A DNA stretch of 64,000 nt from Apostichopus japonicus (Eukaryota; Echinodermata; Holothuroidea; Aspidochirotida; Stichopodidae). Below the pieces are notes generated by a model. That model had not been told where the DNA came from and ran no database searches. It saw only the letters and a program-made list of their open reading frames with translations. The DNA lies in contig NC_092567.1 in NCBI RefSeq assembly GCF_037975245.1, positions 26,814,376 to 26,878,375 on the forward strand, given 5' to 3'. This document shows positions 31,361 to 43,863 of this stretch, piece after piece. Position numbers and translations under genes: made by a program. Position 1 is the first letter of the stretch, and each line of letters starts with the position of its first letter.

Positions 31361-32772
31361 ATTCTCTTACACAGGCTCTTTAGTAAATAACCAGTTTGCT
31401 TTACAGTTTTGTTTTATTTTAACCTTATTACTGTATCAGCCTCGGAAACCATTAAATACAGGTATGCGAGAAGTGGTGGAACTTTAACTTAGCTGTCTGT
31501 GGAGGGCGGTGTTCCATTATACAGAATAGGGCAAAGAAGGACAAACAAATGATCGTAACGGTAAAACACGCTAGATTTAAATACACGAATTTGTAGAAAA
31601 ATATATCGAAATAGTTTAACAATCATCATGGACAGAATATTTACAACATCATAAAAAAAACTCTAAACAACAATTGAAAAAGAAAGAAACTTGGGAAAAC
31701 TATACCAATATGATTAATATTTTATATTGAGCTCAGTCGTAGTAAACCGCATCGAAAAGTCACCCCTTTGCACCATTTCCACGGCACATACCATTTGTCA
31801 ATAGTGGTGTTGAATGAATAATCGACATTCATCTTCTGAAATTTGAACTGATAAACCCTTCCAGCAATCAGATAGTAAAATAGTCAACAAGTCTGGTGTG
31901 AAATAGAAAGAATACTGTTGATCTAACAAGGCTCTTGAGGGTTTACCACATCTACAAAATAAACAACCATTTACTTTAACCTTTCCTTCACTTTGGTCTT
32001 TCTTTCACTTTGAAGTGTAAACATTTTAATTAATAAATTTGTGACCTTTTAGATAAGTCAAGATCTTTTCAATGTAGCACTCTCAGATATGTTAAAGGTC
32101 ATATGTAGCTGTATTGTTTAAATAAGCTGTCACATATTTAATTTACAATAGCGCCACCAATCACCAGTCTTTAGTTTACGCAACTCTTGCATCGAATCTG
32201 TTGGTGTTGTCAACAGTACGGTAGTGTTAATTTGGTAAAAACAGTACAAACTACACCAAATATATATATATATACAATTATGCTTCACATCGGGTGGAGA
32301 CCATGGATGAGTTTTACATCAATTTAGTGCAGAAGGTTTACCCACAAGTTGGAAGGCAGTGGATGAGAAAAGTGGTTTTCTACCAGGCAAAAGATAAACA
32401 AAACGTATTTACTTTATAATAAGTGGGCTACCCACTGCAGGACCGCAACCTCTCTGATGGAAGGTGGGACCAGTGGAGTCGTTTTCACTTATGCAACATA
32501 TGGAGCATTGGTACACTACACTCGTTCAATGCGGCTATGGTTATTATCAAGCAATCTACGGTGATATAACAGTGGAGAATTGGTACGCTCGTTCAATGCT
32601 GAATGAGCGGCTATGGTTATTATCAAGCATTCTACGGTGACATTACCTTGGAGTATTGATACACTTGTTCAATGTGGCTATGGTTATTATCAAGCATTCT
32701 AAAGTGATATTACCTTGGAGCATTGGTACGCTCGTTCAATGCGGCTATGGTTATTATCAAGCATTCTACGGT

Positions 32773-34936
32773 ACTATCAGTACTATCAGCACCGGTTAAG
32801 GTCAAGCGTCTTAAAACAACTCCAAAATGCTATGATGTAAGCAGACTTCACAATTCACTGATTGCAGAGGAGTTCAGAGCAAAAATAGGAGGTGCCTTTG
32901 AACCTCTACTACATCTAGAGGACACAGATGTTGAGACCTTGTGGGAAAAGTTCAAAAACACCACAAACAAAGTCACGGAAGAAACAGTAGGTTTCCAGCG
33001 GAAGAAACTGGTGAAAGGCCTGCCAGAAGAAGTCAGAAAAATGTGCCATCTCCGCAGGAAAGCTAGAGTTGAGATGCTCAACAACCCTACAGCAGCCAAT
33101 AAGAACAACTGCAAGACGTTTAACAAAAAGGTGAAATATGAGGTAAAACAGTGGAAAAGGAAACTCATAGAAAATGAGGTTTCTGAAATGGAACAAGCCT
33201 ATAGTATGAACAACAGCTCTGACCTCTTCAAAAAAGTGAGGAAGCTTGCTGGGGAGAAAACAACAACCCAGGCTGTAGCCAAAGACAATCAAGGCATTCT
33301 AAGGACAGCTCCAGACGAAGTGATAAAGTGCTGGGAAGATCATTTCAACAAACATCTAAACACAGAATTCCCCAGAGATGATGATATCCTTAAAACCATC
33401 CCGGAGCCTGTCAACCGTAATACCACAAGCTTACCTTTAACCCTAGAGAAGTAGAAGAGGCTGTCAAAAAGCTGAAAAACAATAAAGCCTGTGGCTGTGA
33501 CAGGATATCAGCTGAAGTATTAAAAGAAGGAGGACCACTGATGAATCGGATGCTCCTCAAAATCATCAACAAAGCTTGGTCAGATAGGGAGGTCCCAGAA
33601 GACTGGAGCAGAGGTCTGGTAGCTCCTGTCTATAAGAAAGGTGACAAGCTTGATCCTGCCAATTACAGAGCCATTACTCTTCTGTCCATCCCTGGAAAAG
33701 TCTTCTGCAGGATGCTGCTTACTAGAATCCAAGATACTGTAGAAAACCACCTCAGTGAGGAGCAGTGCGGATTCAGAGCCTCCAGAGGAACAACAGATGC
33801 CATCTTCACAGTCCGCCAGATCTTTGAAAAAGCCAAAGAGAGGAAAATACCGCTTCACTGGAACTTTGTGGACTTCAAAGCAGCCTTCGACACTATTTGG
33901 AGGGAGGCTCTCTGGAAATGCCTGCGCTCAATTGGAGTAGATCCAAAGCTAGTAGACCTCATAGCAAGGATGTATGAGAAAACAAAGTGCTCTGTAATGG
34001 TGAATGGAAAGATCACTGAGTGGTTTGAGGTTCAAGTTGGTGTCAGACAAGGCTGCCTACTATCTCCCTGTCTCTTCAACATCTACCTGGAGTTTGTCAT
34101 GAAAGAGATACAAAATCTTGACTCAGGTCTGAAGAAGGGCAACATGTGTATAAACAACATCCGTTATGCTGATGACACCACTCTCATAGAAATGGACCTT
34201 GACAGCCTACAGGAGGCCACCAACAAACTTCAAGAAGCATGCACAAGATGGGGAATGAAAATCAACCCAACAAAGTGTAAAATAATGTCTGAAGACACCA
34301 AAGATGTTCTCCTTAACCAAGTACCTGTTCAGAAAGTTGACAACTTTGTCTTCCTGGGCAGCAATGTCCCCTCAATGGAAGAAGACGTCAAACGCCGCAT
34401 AAGGTTGGCTTCCTGGGCTTTTGGAAGACTGAAAAATACCATCTGGTCAAACCATGACATCACCAGATCCCTGAAAGTAAGGATTTACCAGGCCCTCATT
34501 CTGCCAATAGCAACTTACAGCTCTGAATCCTGGGCACTCCGTGAAAAAGATCGTCATCGACTTGATGTCTTTGAAATGAGATGTCTCAGAGCAATACTGG
34601 GTGTCTCCATCCTAGATAAAGTGAGGAACAACACCATCAGACAAAGGCTGAATGTAACTACCATCAATGATGCAATCTGCAAGAGACGCCTGAAATGGGC
34701 CGGCCATGTCTTTAGGATGCCGGAGCATCGGCTTCCATATCAAGCATTCAAGAATGACTTCAGCAAGCCAAGACCTCCAGGACGACCACCTTCTAGATGG
34801 AAGGACCTAATCCAGAAAGACCTAGGTATGACAACCCAAGCTGTTGAAAGTTGCGCAGCAGACAGACCAAATTGGAGGAGGATTACTCGCCAGAGGGCAA
34901 AGGGACACAGCGTCCTACGCACCTAAGTCAGTCAGT
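32773..34936 (+). mobile_element. 5'-truncated RTE-type LINE inserted in the satellite
   Basis: The 11 bases CATTCTACGGT occur directly before (32762-32772) and directly after (34937-34947) the element, and removing the insert restores a normal 67-bp unit: a clear target duplication. The 3' end is a short GTCAGTCAGT tail with no poly-A, as is common in RTE-clade elements. The endonuclease half is missing, so this copy was truncated on insertion. Confidence 0.92.
32795..34926 (+). pseudogene. RTE-like reverse transcriptase ORF, 5'-truncated, one frameshift
   Basis: Seen: frame 2 up to the stop at 33452-33454, then frame 1 to 34926; the switch lies near 33430-33440, where frame 1 picks up FNPREVEEAVKKLKNNKACG. 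Order: a basic pre-RT linker, then RT motifs including NYRAITLLS, FVDFKAAFDTIW (motif A aspartate), VGVRQGCLLSPCLFNIYL and IRYADDTTLIE (catalytic YADD), a thumb, and a C-terminal region with RRLKWAGHVFRMPEHRLPYQ and DRPNWRRI. Known: this arrangement is typical of RTE-clade LINEs, which copy their RNA at the nicked target. The catalytic residues are intact, but the frameshift and the missing endonuclease mean it cannot act as an autonomous element. The first codons of the upstream open frame are satellite, not LINE. Confidence 0.9.
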
Positions 34937-37900
34937 CATTCTACGGTGACATTACCTTGGAGCATTGGTACGCATGTTCAATGCGGCTATGGTTATTATC
35001 AAGCATTCTAAAGTGACATTTCCTTGGAGCATTGGTACGCTCGTTCAATGCGGCTATGGTTATTATCAAGCATTCTAAAGTGACATTTCCTTGGAGCATT
35101 GGTACGCTCGTTCAATGCGGCTATGGTTATTATCAAGCATTCTAAAGTGACATTACCTTGGAGCATTGGTACGCTCGTTCAATGCGGCTATGGTTATTAT
35201 CAAGCATTCTACGGTGACATTACCTTGGAGCATTGGTACGCTCGTTCAATGCGGCCATGGTTATTATCAAGCATTCTAAAGTGACATTTCCTTGGAGCAT
35301 TGGTACGCTCGTTCAATGCGGCTATGGTTATTATCAAGCATTCTAAAGTGACATTACCTTGGAGCATTGGTACGCTCGTTCAATGCGGCTATGGTTATTA
35401 TCAAGCATTCTAAAGTGACATTAACTTGGAGCATTGGTAAGCTCGCTCAATGCGGCTATGGTTATTATCAAGCATTCTAAAGTGACATTACCTTGGAGCA
35501 TTGGTACGCTCGTTCAATGCGGCTATGGTTATTATCAAGCATTCTACGGTGACATTACCTTGGAGCATTGGTACGCTCGTTCAATGCGGCTATGGTTATT
35601 ATCAAGCATTCTACGGTGACATTAACTTGGAGCATTGGTAAGCTCGCTCAATGCGGCTATGGTTATTATCAAGCATTGTAAAGTGACATTACCTTGGAGC
35701 ATTGGTACGCTCGTTCAATGCGGCTATGGTTATTATCAAGCATTCTACGGTGACATTACCTTGGAGCATTGGTACGCTCGTTCAATGCGGCTATGGTTAT
35801 TATCAAGCATTCTACGGTGACATTACCTTGGAGCATTGGTACGCTCGTTCAATGTGGCTATGGTTATTATCAAGCATTCTAAGGTGACATTACCTTGGAG
35901 CATTGGTACGCTCGTTCAATGCGGCTTTGGTTATTATCAAGCATTCTACGGTGACATTACCCTGGAGCATTGGTACGCTCGTTCAATGCGGCTATGGTTA
36001 TTATCAAGCATTCTACGGTGACATTACCTTGGAGCATTGGTACGCTCGTTCAATGCGGCTATGGTTATTATCAAGCATTCTACGGTGACATTACCTTGGA
36101 GCATTGGTACGCTCGTTCAATGCGGCTATGATTATTATCAAGCATTCTACGGTGACATTACCTTGGAGCATTGGTACGCTCGTTCAATGTGGCCATGGTT
36201 ATTATCAAGCATTCTAAGGTGACATTACCTTGGAGCATTGGTACGCTCGTTCAATGCGGCCATGGTTATTATCAAGCATTCTAAGGTGACATTACCTTGG
36301 AGCATTGGTACGCTCGTTCAATGCGGCCATGGTTATTATCAAGCATTCTAAAGTGACATTACCTTGGAGCATTGGTACGCATGTTCAATGTGGCTATGGT
36401 TATTATCAAGCATTCTAAAGTGACATTACCTTGGAGCATTGGTACGCTCGTTCAATGCGGCCATGGTTATTATCAAGCATTCTAAAGTGACATTACCTTG
36501 GAGCATTGGTACGCATGTTCAATGTGGCTATGGTTATTATCAAGCATTCTACGGTGACATTACCTCGGAGCATTGGAACGCTCGTTCAATGCGGCCATGG
36601 TTATTATCAAGCATTCTAAAGTGACATTACCTTGGAGCATTGGTACTCTCGCTCAATGCGGCTATGGTTATTATCAAGCATTCTAAAGTGACATTACCTT
36701 GGAGCATTGGTACGCATGTTCAATGCGGCCATGGTTATTATCAAGCATTCTAAGATGACATTACCTTGGAGCATTGGTAAGCTCGTTCAATGCGGCTATG
36801 GTTATTATCAAGCATTCTACGGTGATATTACCTTGGAGCATTGGTACTCTCGCTCAATGCGGCTATGGTTATTATCAAGCATTCTACGGTGACATTACCT
36901 TGGAGCATTGGTACGCTCGTTCAATGCGGCTATGGTTATTATCAAGCATTCTACGGTGACATTACCTTGGAGCATTGGTACGCTCGTTCAATGCGGCTAT
37001 GGTTATTATCAAGCATTCTAAAGTGACATTTCCTTGGAGCATTGGTACGCTCGTTCAATGCGGCTATGGTTATTATCAAGCATTCTAAAGTGACATTACC
37101 TTGGAGCATTGGTACGCTCGTTCAATGCGGCCATGGTTATTATCAAGCATTCTACGGTGACATTACCTTGGAGCATTGGTATGCTCGTTCAATGCGGCCA
37201 TGGTTATTATCAAGCATTCTAAAGTGACATTTCCTTGGAGCATTGGTACGCTCGTTCAATGCGGCTATGGTTATTATCAAGCATTCTAAAGTGACATTAC
37301 CTTGGAGCATTGGTACGCTCGTTCAATGCGGCTATGGTTATTATCAAGCATTCTAAAGTGACATTAACTTGGAGCATTGGTAAGCTCGCTCAATGCGGCT
37401 ATGGTTATTATCAAGCATTCTACAGTGACATTACCTTGGAGCATTGGTACGCTCGTTCAATGCGGCTATGGTTATTATCAAGCATTCTACGGTGACATTA
37501 CCTTGGAGCATTGGTACGCTCGTTCAATGCGGCTATGGTTATTATCAAGCATTCTACGGTGACATTAACTTGGAGCATTGGTAAGCTCGCTCAATGCGGC
37601 TATGGTTATTATCAAGCATTCTAAAGTGACATTACCTTGGAGCATTGGTACGCTCGTTCAATGCGGCTATGGTTATTATCAAGCATTCTACGGTGACATT
37701 ACCTTGGAGCATTGGTACGCTCGTTCAATGCGGCTATGGTTATTATCAAGCATTCTAAAGTGACATTACCTTGGAGCATTGGTACGCTCGTTCAATGCGG
37801 CTATGGTTATTATCAAGCATTCTAAAGTGACATTAACTTGGAGCATTGGTAAGCTCGCTCAATGCGGCTATGGTTATTATCAAGCATTCTACAGTGACAT

Positions 37901-40900
37901 TACCTTGGAGCATTGGTACGCTCGTTCAATGCGGCTATGGTTATTATCAAGCATTCTACGGTGACATTACCTTGGAGCATTGGTACGCTCGTTCAATGCG
38001 GCTATGGTTATTATCAAGCATTCTACGGTGACATTAACTTGGAGCATTGGTAAGCTCGCTCAATGCGGCTATGGTTATTATCAAGCATTCTAAAGTGACA
38101 TTACCTTGGAGCATTGGTACGCTCGTTCAATGCGGCTATGGTTATTATCAAGCATTCTACGGTGACATTACCTTGGAGCATTGGTACGCTCGTTCAATGC
38201 GGCTTTGGTTATTATCAAGCATTCTACGGTGACATTACCCTGGAGCATTGGTACGCTCGTTCAATGCGGCTATGGTTATTATCAAGCATTCTACGGTGAC
38301 ATTACCTTGGAGCATTGGTACGCTCGTTCAATGCGGCTATGGTTATTATCAAGCATTCTACGGTGACATTACCTTGGAGCATTGGTACGCTCGTTCAATG
38401 CGGCTATGGTTATTATCAAGCATTCTACGGTGACATTACCTTGGAGCATTGGTACGCTCGTTCAATGTGGCCATGGTTATTATCAAGCATTCTAAGGTGA
38501 CATTACCTTGGAGCATTGGTACGCTCGTTCAATGCGGCCATGGTTATTATCAAGCATTCTAAGGTGACATTACCTTGGAGCATTGGTACGCTCGTTCAAT
38601 GCGGCCATGGTTATTATCAAGCATTCTAAAGTGACATTACCTTGGAGCATTGGTACGCATGTTCAATGTGGCTATGGTTATTATCAAGCATTCTAAAGTG
38701 ACATTACCTTGGAGCATTGGTACGCTCGTTCAATGCGGCCATGGTTATTATCAAGCATTCTAAAGTGACATTACCTTGGAGCATTGGTACGCATGTTCAA
38801 TGTGGCTATGGTTATTATCAAGCATTCTACGGTGACATTACCTCGGAGCATTGGTACGCTCGTTCAATGCGGCCATGGTTATTATCAAGCATTCTAAAGT
38901 GACATTACCTTGGAGCATTGGTACTCTCGCTCAATGCGGCTATGGTTATTATCAAGCATTCTAAAGTGACATTACCTTGGAGCATTGGTACGCATGTTCA
39001 ATGCGGCTATGGTTATTATCAAGCATTCTAAGATGACATTACCTTGGAGCATTGGTAAGCTCGTTCAATGCGGCTATGGTTATTATCAAGCATTCTACGG
39101 TGACATTACCTTGGAGCATTGGTACTCTCGCTCAATGCGGCTATGGTTATTATCAAGCATTCTACGGTGACATTACCTTGGAGCATTGGTACGCTCGTTC
39201 AATGTGGCTATGGTTATTATCAAGCATTCTAAGGTGACATTACCTTGGAGCATTGGTAAGCTCGTTCAATGCGGCTATGGTTATTATCAAGCATTCTAAA
39301 GTGACATTACCTTGGAGCATTGGTAAGCTCGTTCAATGCGGCTATGGTTATTATCAAGCATTCTAAAGTGACATTACCTTGGAGCATTGGTACTCTCGCT
39401 CAATGCGGCTATGGTTATTATCAAGCATTCTACGGTGACATTACCTTGGAGCATTGGTACTCTCGCTCAATGCGGCTATGGTTATTATCAAGCATTCTAC
39501 GGTGACATTACCTTGGAGCATTGGTACGCTCGTTCAATGCGGCTATGGTTATAATCAAGCATTCTACGGTGACATTACCTTGGAGCATTGGTAAGCTCGT
39601 TCAATGCGGCTATGGTTATTATCAAGCATTCTAAAGTGACATTACCTTGGAGCATTGGTAAGCTCGTTCAATGCGGCTATGGCTATTATCAAGCATTCTA
39701 CGGTGACATTACCTTGGAGCATTGGTAAGCTCGTTCAATGCGGCTATGGTTATTATCAAGCATTCTAAGGTGACATTACCTTGGAGCATTGGTAAGCTCG
39801 TTCAATGCGGCTATGGTTATTATCAAGCATTCTAAAGTGACATTACCTTGGAGCATTGGTAAGCTCGTTCAATGCGGCTATGGTTATTATCAAGCATTCT
39901 AAAGTGACATTACCCTGGAGCATTGGTACTCTCGCTCAATGCGGCTATGGTTATTATCAAGCATTCTAAGGTGACATTACCTTGGAGCATTGGTACGCAT
40001 GTTCAATGCGGCTATGTTTATTATCAAGCATTCTAAAGTGACATTACCTTGGAGCATTGGTACTCTCGCTCAATGCGGCTATGGTTATTATCAAGCATTC
40101 TTAAGTGACATTACCTTGGAGCATTGGTACGCTCGTTCAATGCGGCTATGGTTATTATCAAGCATTCTACGGTGACATTACCTTGGAGCATTGGTACGCT
40201 CGTTCAATGCGGCTTTGGTTATTATCAAGCATTCTACGGTGACATTACCTTGGAGCATTGGTACGCTCGTTCAATGCGGCTATGGTTATTATCAAGCATT
40301 CTAAAGTGACATTACCTTGGAGCATTGGTACGCTCGTTCAATGCGGCTATGGTTATTATCAAGCATTCTAAAGTGACATTACCTTGGAGCATTGGTACGC
40401 TCGCTCAATGCGGCTATGGTTATTATCAAGCATTCTACGGTGACATTACCTTGGAGCATTGGTACGCTCGTTCAATGCGGCTATGGTTATTATCAAGCAT
40501 TCTACGGTGACATTAACTTGGAGCATTGGTAAGCTCGCTCAATGCGGCTATGGTTATTATCAAGCATTCTAAAGTGACATTACCTTGGAGCATTGGTACG
40601 CTCGTTCAATGCGGCTATGGTTATTATCAAGCATTCTACGGTGACATTACCTTGGAGCATTGGTACGCTCGTTCAATGCGGCTTTGGTTATTATCAAGCA
40701 TTCTACGGTGACATTACCCTGGAGCATTGGTACGCTCGTTCAATGCGGCTATGGTTATTATCAAGCATTCTACGGTGACATTACCTTGGAGCATTGGTAC
40801 GCTCGTTCAATGCGGCTATGGTTATTATCAAGCATTCTACGGTGACATTACCTTGGAGCATTGGTACGCTCGTTCAATGCGGCTATGGTTATTATCAAGC

Positions 40901-43789
40901 ATTCTACGGTGACATTACCTTGGAGCATTGGTACGCTCGTTCAATGCGGCCATGGTTATTATCAAGCATTCTAAGGTGACATTACCTTGGAGCATTGGTA
41001 CGCTCGTTCAATGCGGCCATGGTTATTATCAAGCATTCTAAGGTGACATTACCTTGGAGCATTGGTACGCTCGTTCAATGCGGCCATGGTTATTATCAAG
41101 CATTCTAAAGTGACATTACCTTGGAGCATTGGTACGCATGTTCAATGTGGCTATGGTTATTATCAAGCATTCTAAAGTGACATTACCTTGGAGCATTGGT
41201 ACGCTCGTTCAATGCGGCCATGGTTATTATCAAGCATTCTAAAGTGACATTACCTTGGAGCATTGGTACGCATGTTCAATGTGGCTATGGTTATTATCAA
41301 GCATTCTACGGTGACATTACCTCGGAGCATTGGTACGCTCGTTCAATGCGGCCATGGTTATTATCAAGCATTCTAAAGTGACATTACCTTGGAGCATTGG
41401 TACTCTCGCTCAATGCGGCTATGGTTATTATCAAGCATTCTAAAGTGACATTACCTTGGAGCATTGGTACTCTCGCTCAATGCGGCCATGGTTATTATCA
41501 AGCATTCTAAAGTGACATTACCTTGGAGCATTGGTACGCATGTTCAATGCGGCCATGGTTATTATCAAGCATTCTAAGATGACATTACCTTGGAGCATTG
41601 GTAAGCTCGTTCAATGCGGCTATGGTTATTATCAAGCATTCTACGGTGACATTACCTTGGAGCATTGGTACTCTCGCTCAATGCGGCTATGGTTATTATC
41701 AAGCATTCTACGGTGACATTACCTTGGAGCATTGGTACGCTCGTTCAATGCGGCTATGGTTATTATCAAGCATTCTACGGTGACATTACCTTGGAGCATT
41801 GGTACGCTCGTTCAATGCGGCTATGGTTATTATCAAGCATTCTAAAGTGACATTACCTTGGAGCATTGGTAAGCTCGTTCAATGCGGCTATGGTTATTAT
41901 CAAGCATTCTAAAGTGACATTACCTTGGAGCATTGGTAAGCTCGTTCAATGCGGCTATGGCTATTATCAAGCATTCTAAAGTGACATTACCTTGGAGCAT
42001 TGGTAAGCTCGTTCAATGCGGCTATGGCTATTATCAAGCATTCTACGGTGACATTACCTTGGAGCATTGGTAAGCTCGTTCAATGCGGCTATGGTTATTA
42101 TCAAGCATTCTAAGGTGACATTACCTTGGAGCATTGGTAAGCTCGTTCAATGCGGCTATGGTTATTATCAAGCATTCTAAAGTGACATTACCTTGGAGCA
42201 TTGGTAAGCTCGTTCAATGCGGCTATGGTTATTATCAAGCATTCTAAAGTGACATTACCTTGGAGCATTGGTACTCTCGCTCAATGCGGCTATGGTTATT
42301 ATCAAGCATTCTACGGTGACATTACCTTGGAGCATTGGTACTCTCGCTCAATGCGGCTATGGTTATTATCAAGCATTCTACGGTGACATTACCTTGGAGC
42401 ATTGGTACGCTCGTTCAATGCGGCTATGGTTATTATCAAGCATTCTACGGTGACATTACCTTGGAGCATTGGTAAGCTCGTTCAATGCGGCTATGGTTAT
42501 TATCAAGCATTCTAAAGTGACATTACCTTGGAGCATTGGTAAGCTCGTTCAATGCGGCTATGGCTATTATCAAGCATTCTACGGTGACATTACCTTGGAG
42601 CATTGGTAAGCTCGTTCAATGCGGCTATGGTTATTATCAAGCATTCTAAGGTGACATTACCTTGGAGCATTGGTAAGCTCGTTCAATGCGGCTATGGTTA
42701 TTATCAAGCATTCTAAAGTGACATTACCCTGGAGCATTGGTACTCTCGCTCAATGCGGCTATGGTTATTATCAAGCATTCTAAAGTGACATTACCTTGGA
42801 GCATTGGTACTCTCGCTCAATGCGGCTATGTTTATTATCAAGCATTCTAAGGTGACATTACCTTGGAGCATTGGTACGCATGTTCAATGCGGCTATGTTT
42901 ATTATCAAGCATTCTAAAGTGACATTACCTTGGAGCATTGGTACTCTCGCTCAATGCGGCTATGGTTATTATCAAGCATTCTTAAGTGACATTACCTTGG
43001 AGCATTGGTACGCTCGTTCAATGCGGCTATGGTTATTATCAAGCATTCTACGGTGACATTACCTTGGAGCATTGGTACGCTCGTTCAATGCGGCTTTGGT
43101 TATTATCAAGCATTCTACGGTGACATTACCTTGGAGCATTGGTACGCTCGTTCAATGCGGCTATGGTTATTATCAAGCATTCTAAGGTGACATTACCTTG
43201 GAGCATTGGTACGCTCGTTCAATGCGGCTATGGTTATTATCAAGCATTCTACGGTGACATTACCTTGGAGCATTGGTACGCTCGTTCAATGCGGCTTTGG
43301 TTATTATCAAGCATTCTACGGTGACATTACCTCGGAGCATTGGTACGCTCGTTCAATGTGGCTATGGTTATTATCAAGCATTCTAAGGTGACATTACCTT
43401 GGAGCATTGGTACGCTCGTTCAATGCTGCTATGGTTATTATCAAGCATTCTAAAGTGACATTACCTTGGAGCATTGGTACGCTCGTTCAATGCGGCTATG
43501 GTTATTATCAAGCATTCTACGGTGACATTACCTTGGAGCATTGGTACGCTCGTTCAATGCGGCTTTGGTTATTATCAAGCATTCTACGGTGACATTACCT
43601 TGGAGCATTGGTACGCTCGTTCAATGCGGCTATGGTTATTATCAAGCATTCTACGGTAATATTACATTTTGACCTCTCTTGCCATTACGTGAAAGTTAAG
43701 TATTACTGCAATCACTAATCATGTCTTAAAACTTGAGACTTTTTTGATCTCTCCTATTCCGATTCTGTGGAGGTGCCACCTTTTAGTAG

Positions 43790-43862
43790 CTTGACAGACA
43801 GACAGACAGATAGATAGACGGACAGACAGATATACAGATAGATAGTTAGATAGATATATAAA
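43790..43862. repeat. GACA/GATA microsatellite
   Basis: Mixed GACA and GATA units join the end of the satellite flank to the 5' end of the second LINE. Confidence 0.9.
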
Positions 43863-43863
43863 T

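Larger units (their letters stand above)
27790..32500. other. Intergenic, no gene
   Basis: No exon series found. Contents described separately: TA microsatellites at 28690-28720 and 28747-28776, a LINE tail at 28848-29065, poly-C/G runs near 29237-29250 and 29397-29407, a palindromic AT repeat field at 30080-30970 and a hairpin at 31254-31360. Confidence 0.6.
32501..43660. repeat. 67-bp satellite array with higher-order structure
   Basis: About 134 copies of a 67-bp unit containing GGTACGCTCGTTCAATGCGG and CAAGCATTCTACGGTGACAT, in direct orientation (32501-32772 and 34937-43660, split by a LINE). Shared variants recur at exact multiples of 67: ACCTCGG at 36561, 38839 and 41318 (2278 = 34 units, 2479 = 37 units), CTTAAGTG at 40101 and 42982 (2881 = 43 units), and a 7-unit repeat at 37310/37779. 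Since 67 leaves remainder 1 on division by 3, every unit yields the same spurious 61-aa frame; none is a gene. Confidence 0.97.

Noticed and set aside
32303-32419. Small plus-strand frame with a good start context (MDEFYINLVQKVYPQVGRQW...)
   Set aside because: Only 38 codons, no family recognised and no splice or transcript support next to the satellite edge.
35099-43659. Dozens of near-identical 61-aa frames
   Set aside because: Each is the 67-bp satellite unit read through three frames until a stop; they overlap at 67-bp steps and are not genes.
35000-43660. CRISPR-like regular repeat array
   Set aside because: The units are contiguous with no unique spacers, and the genome is eukaryotic with spliced genes.
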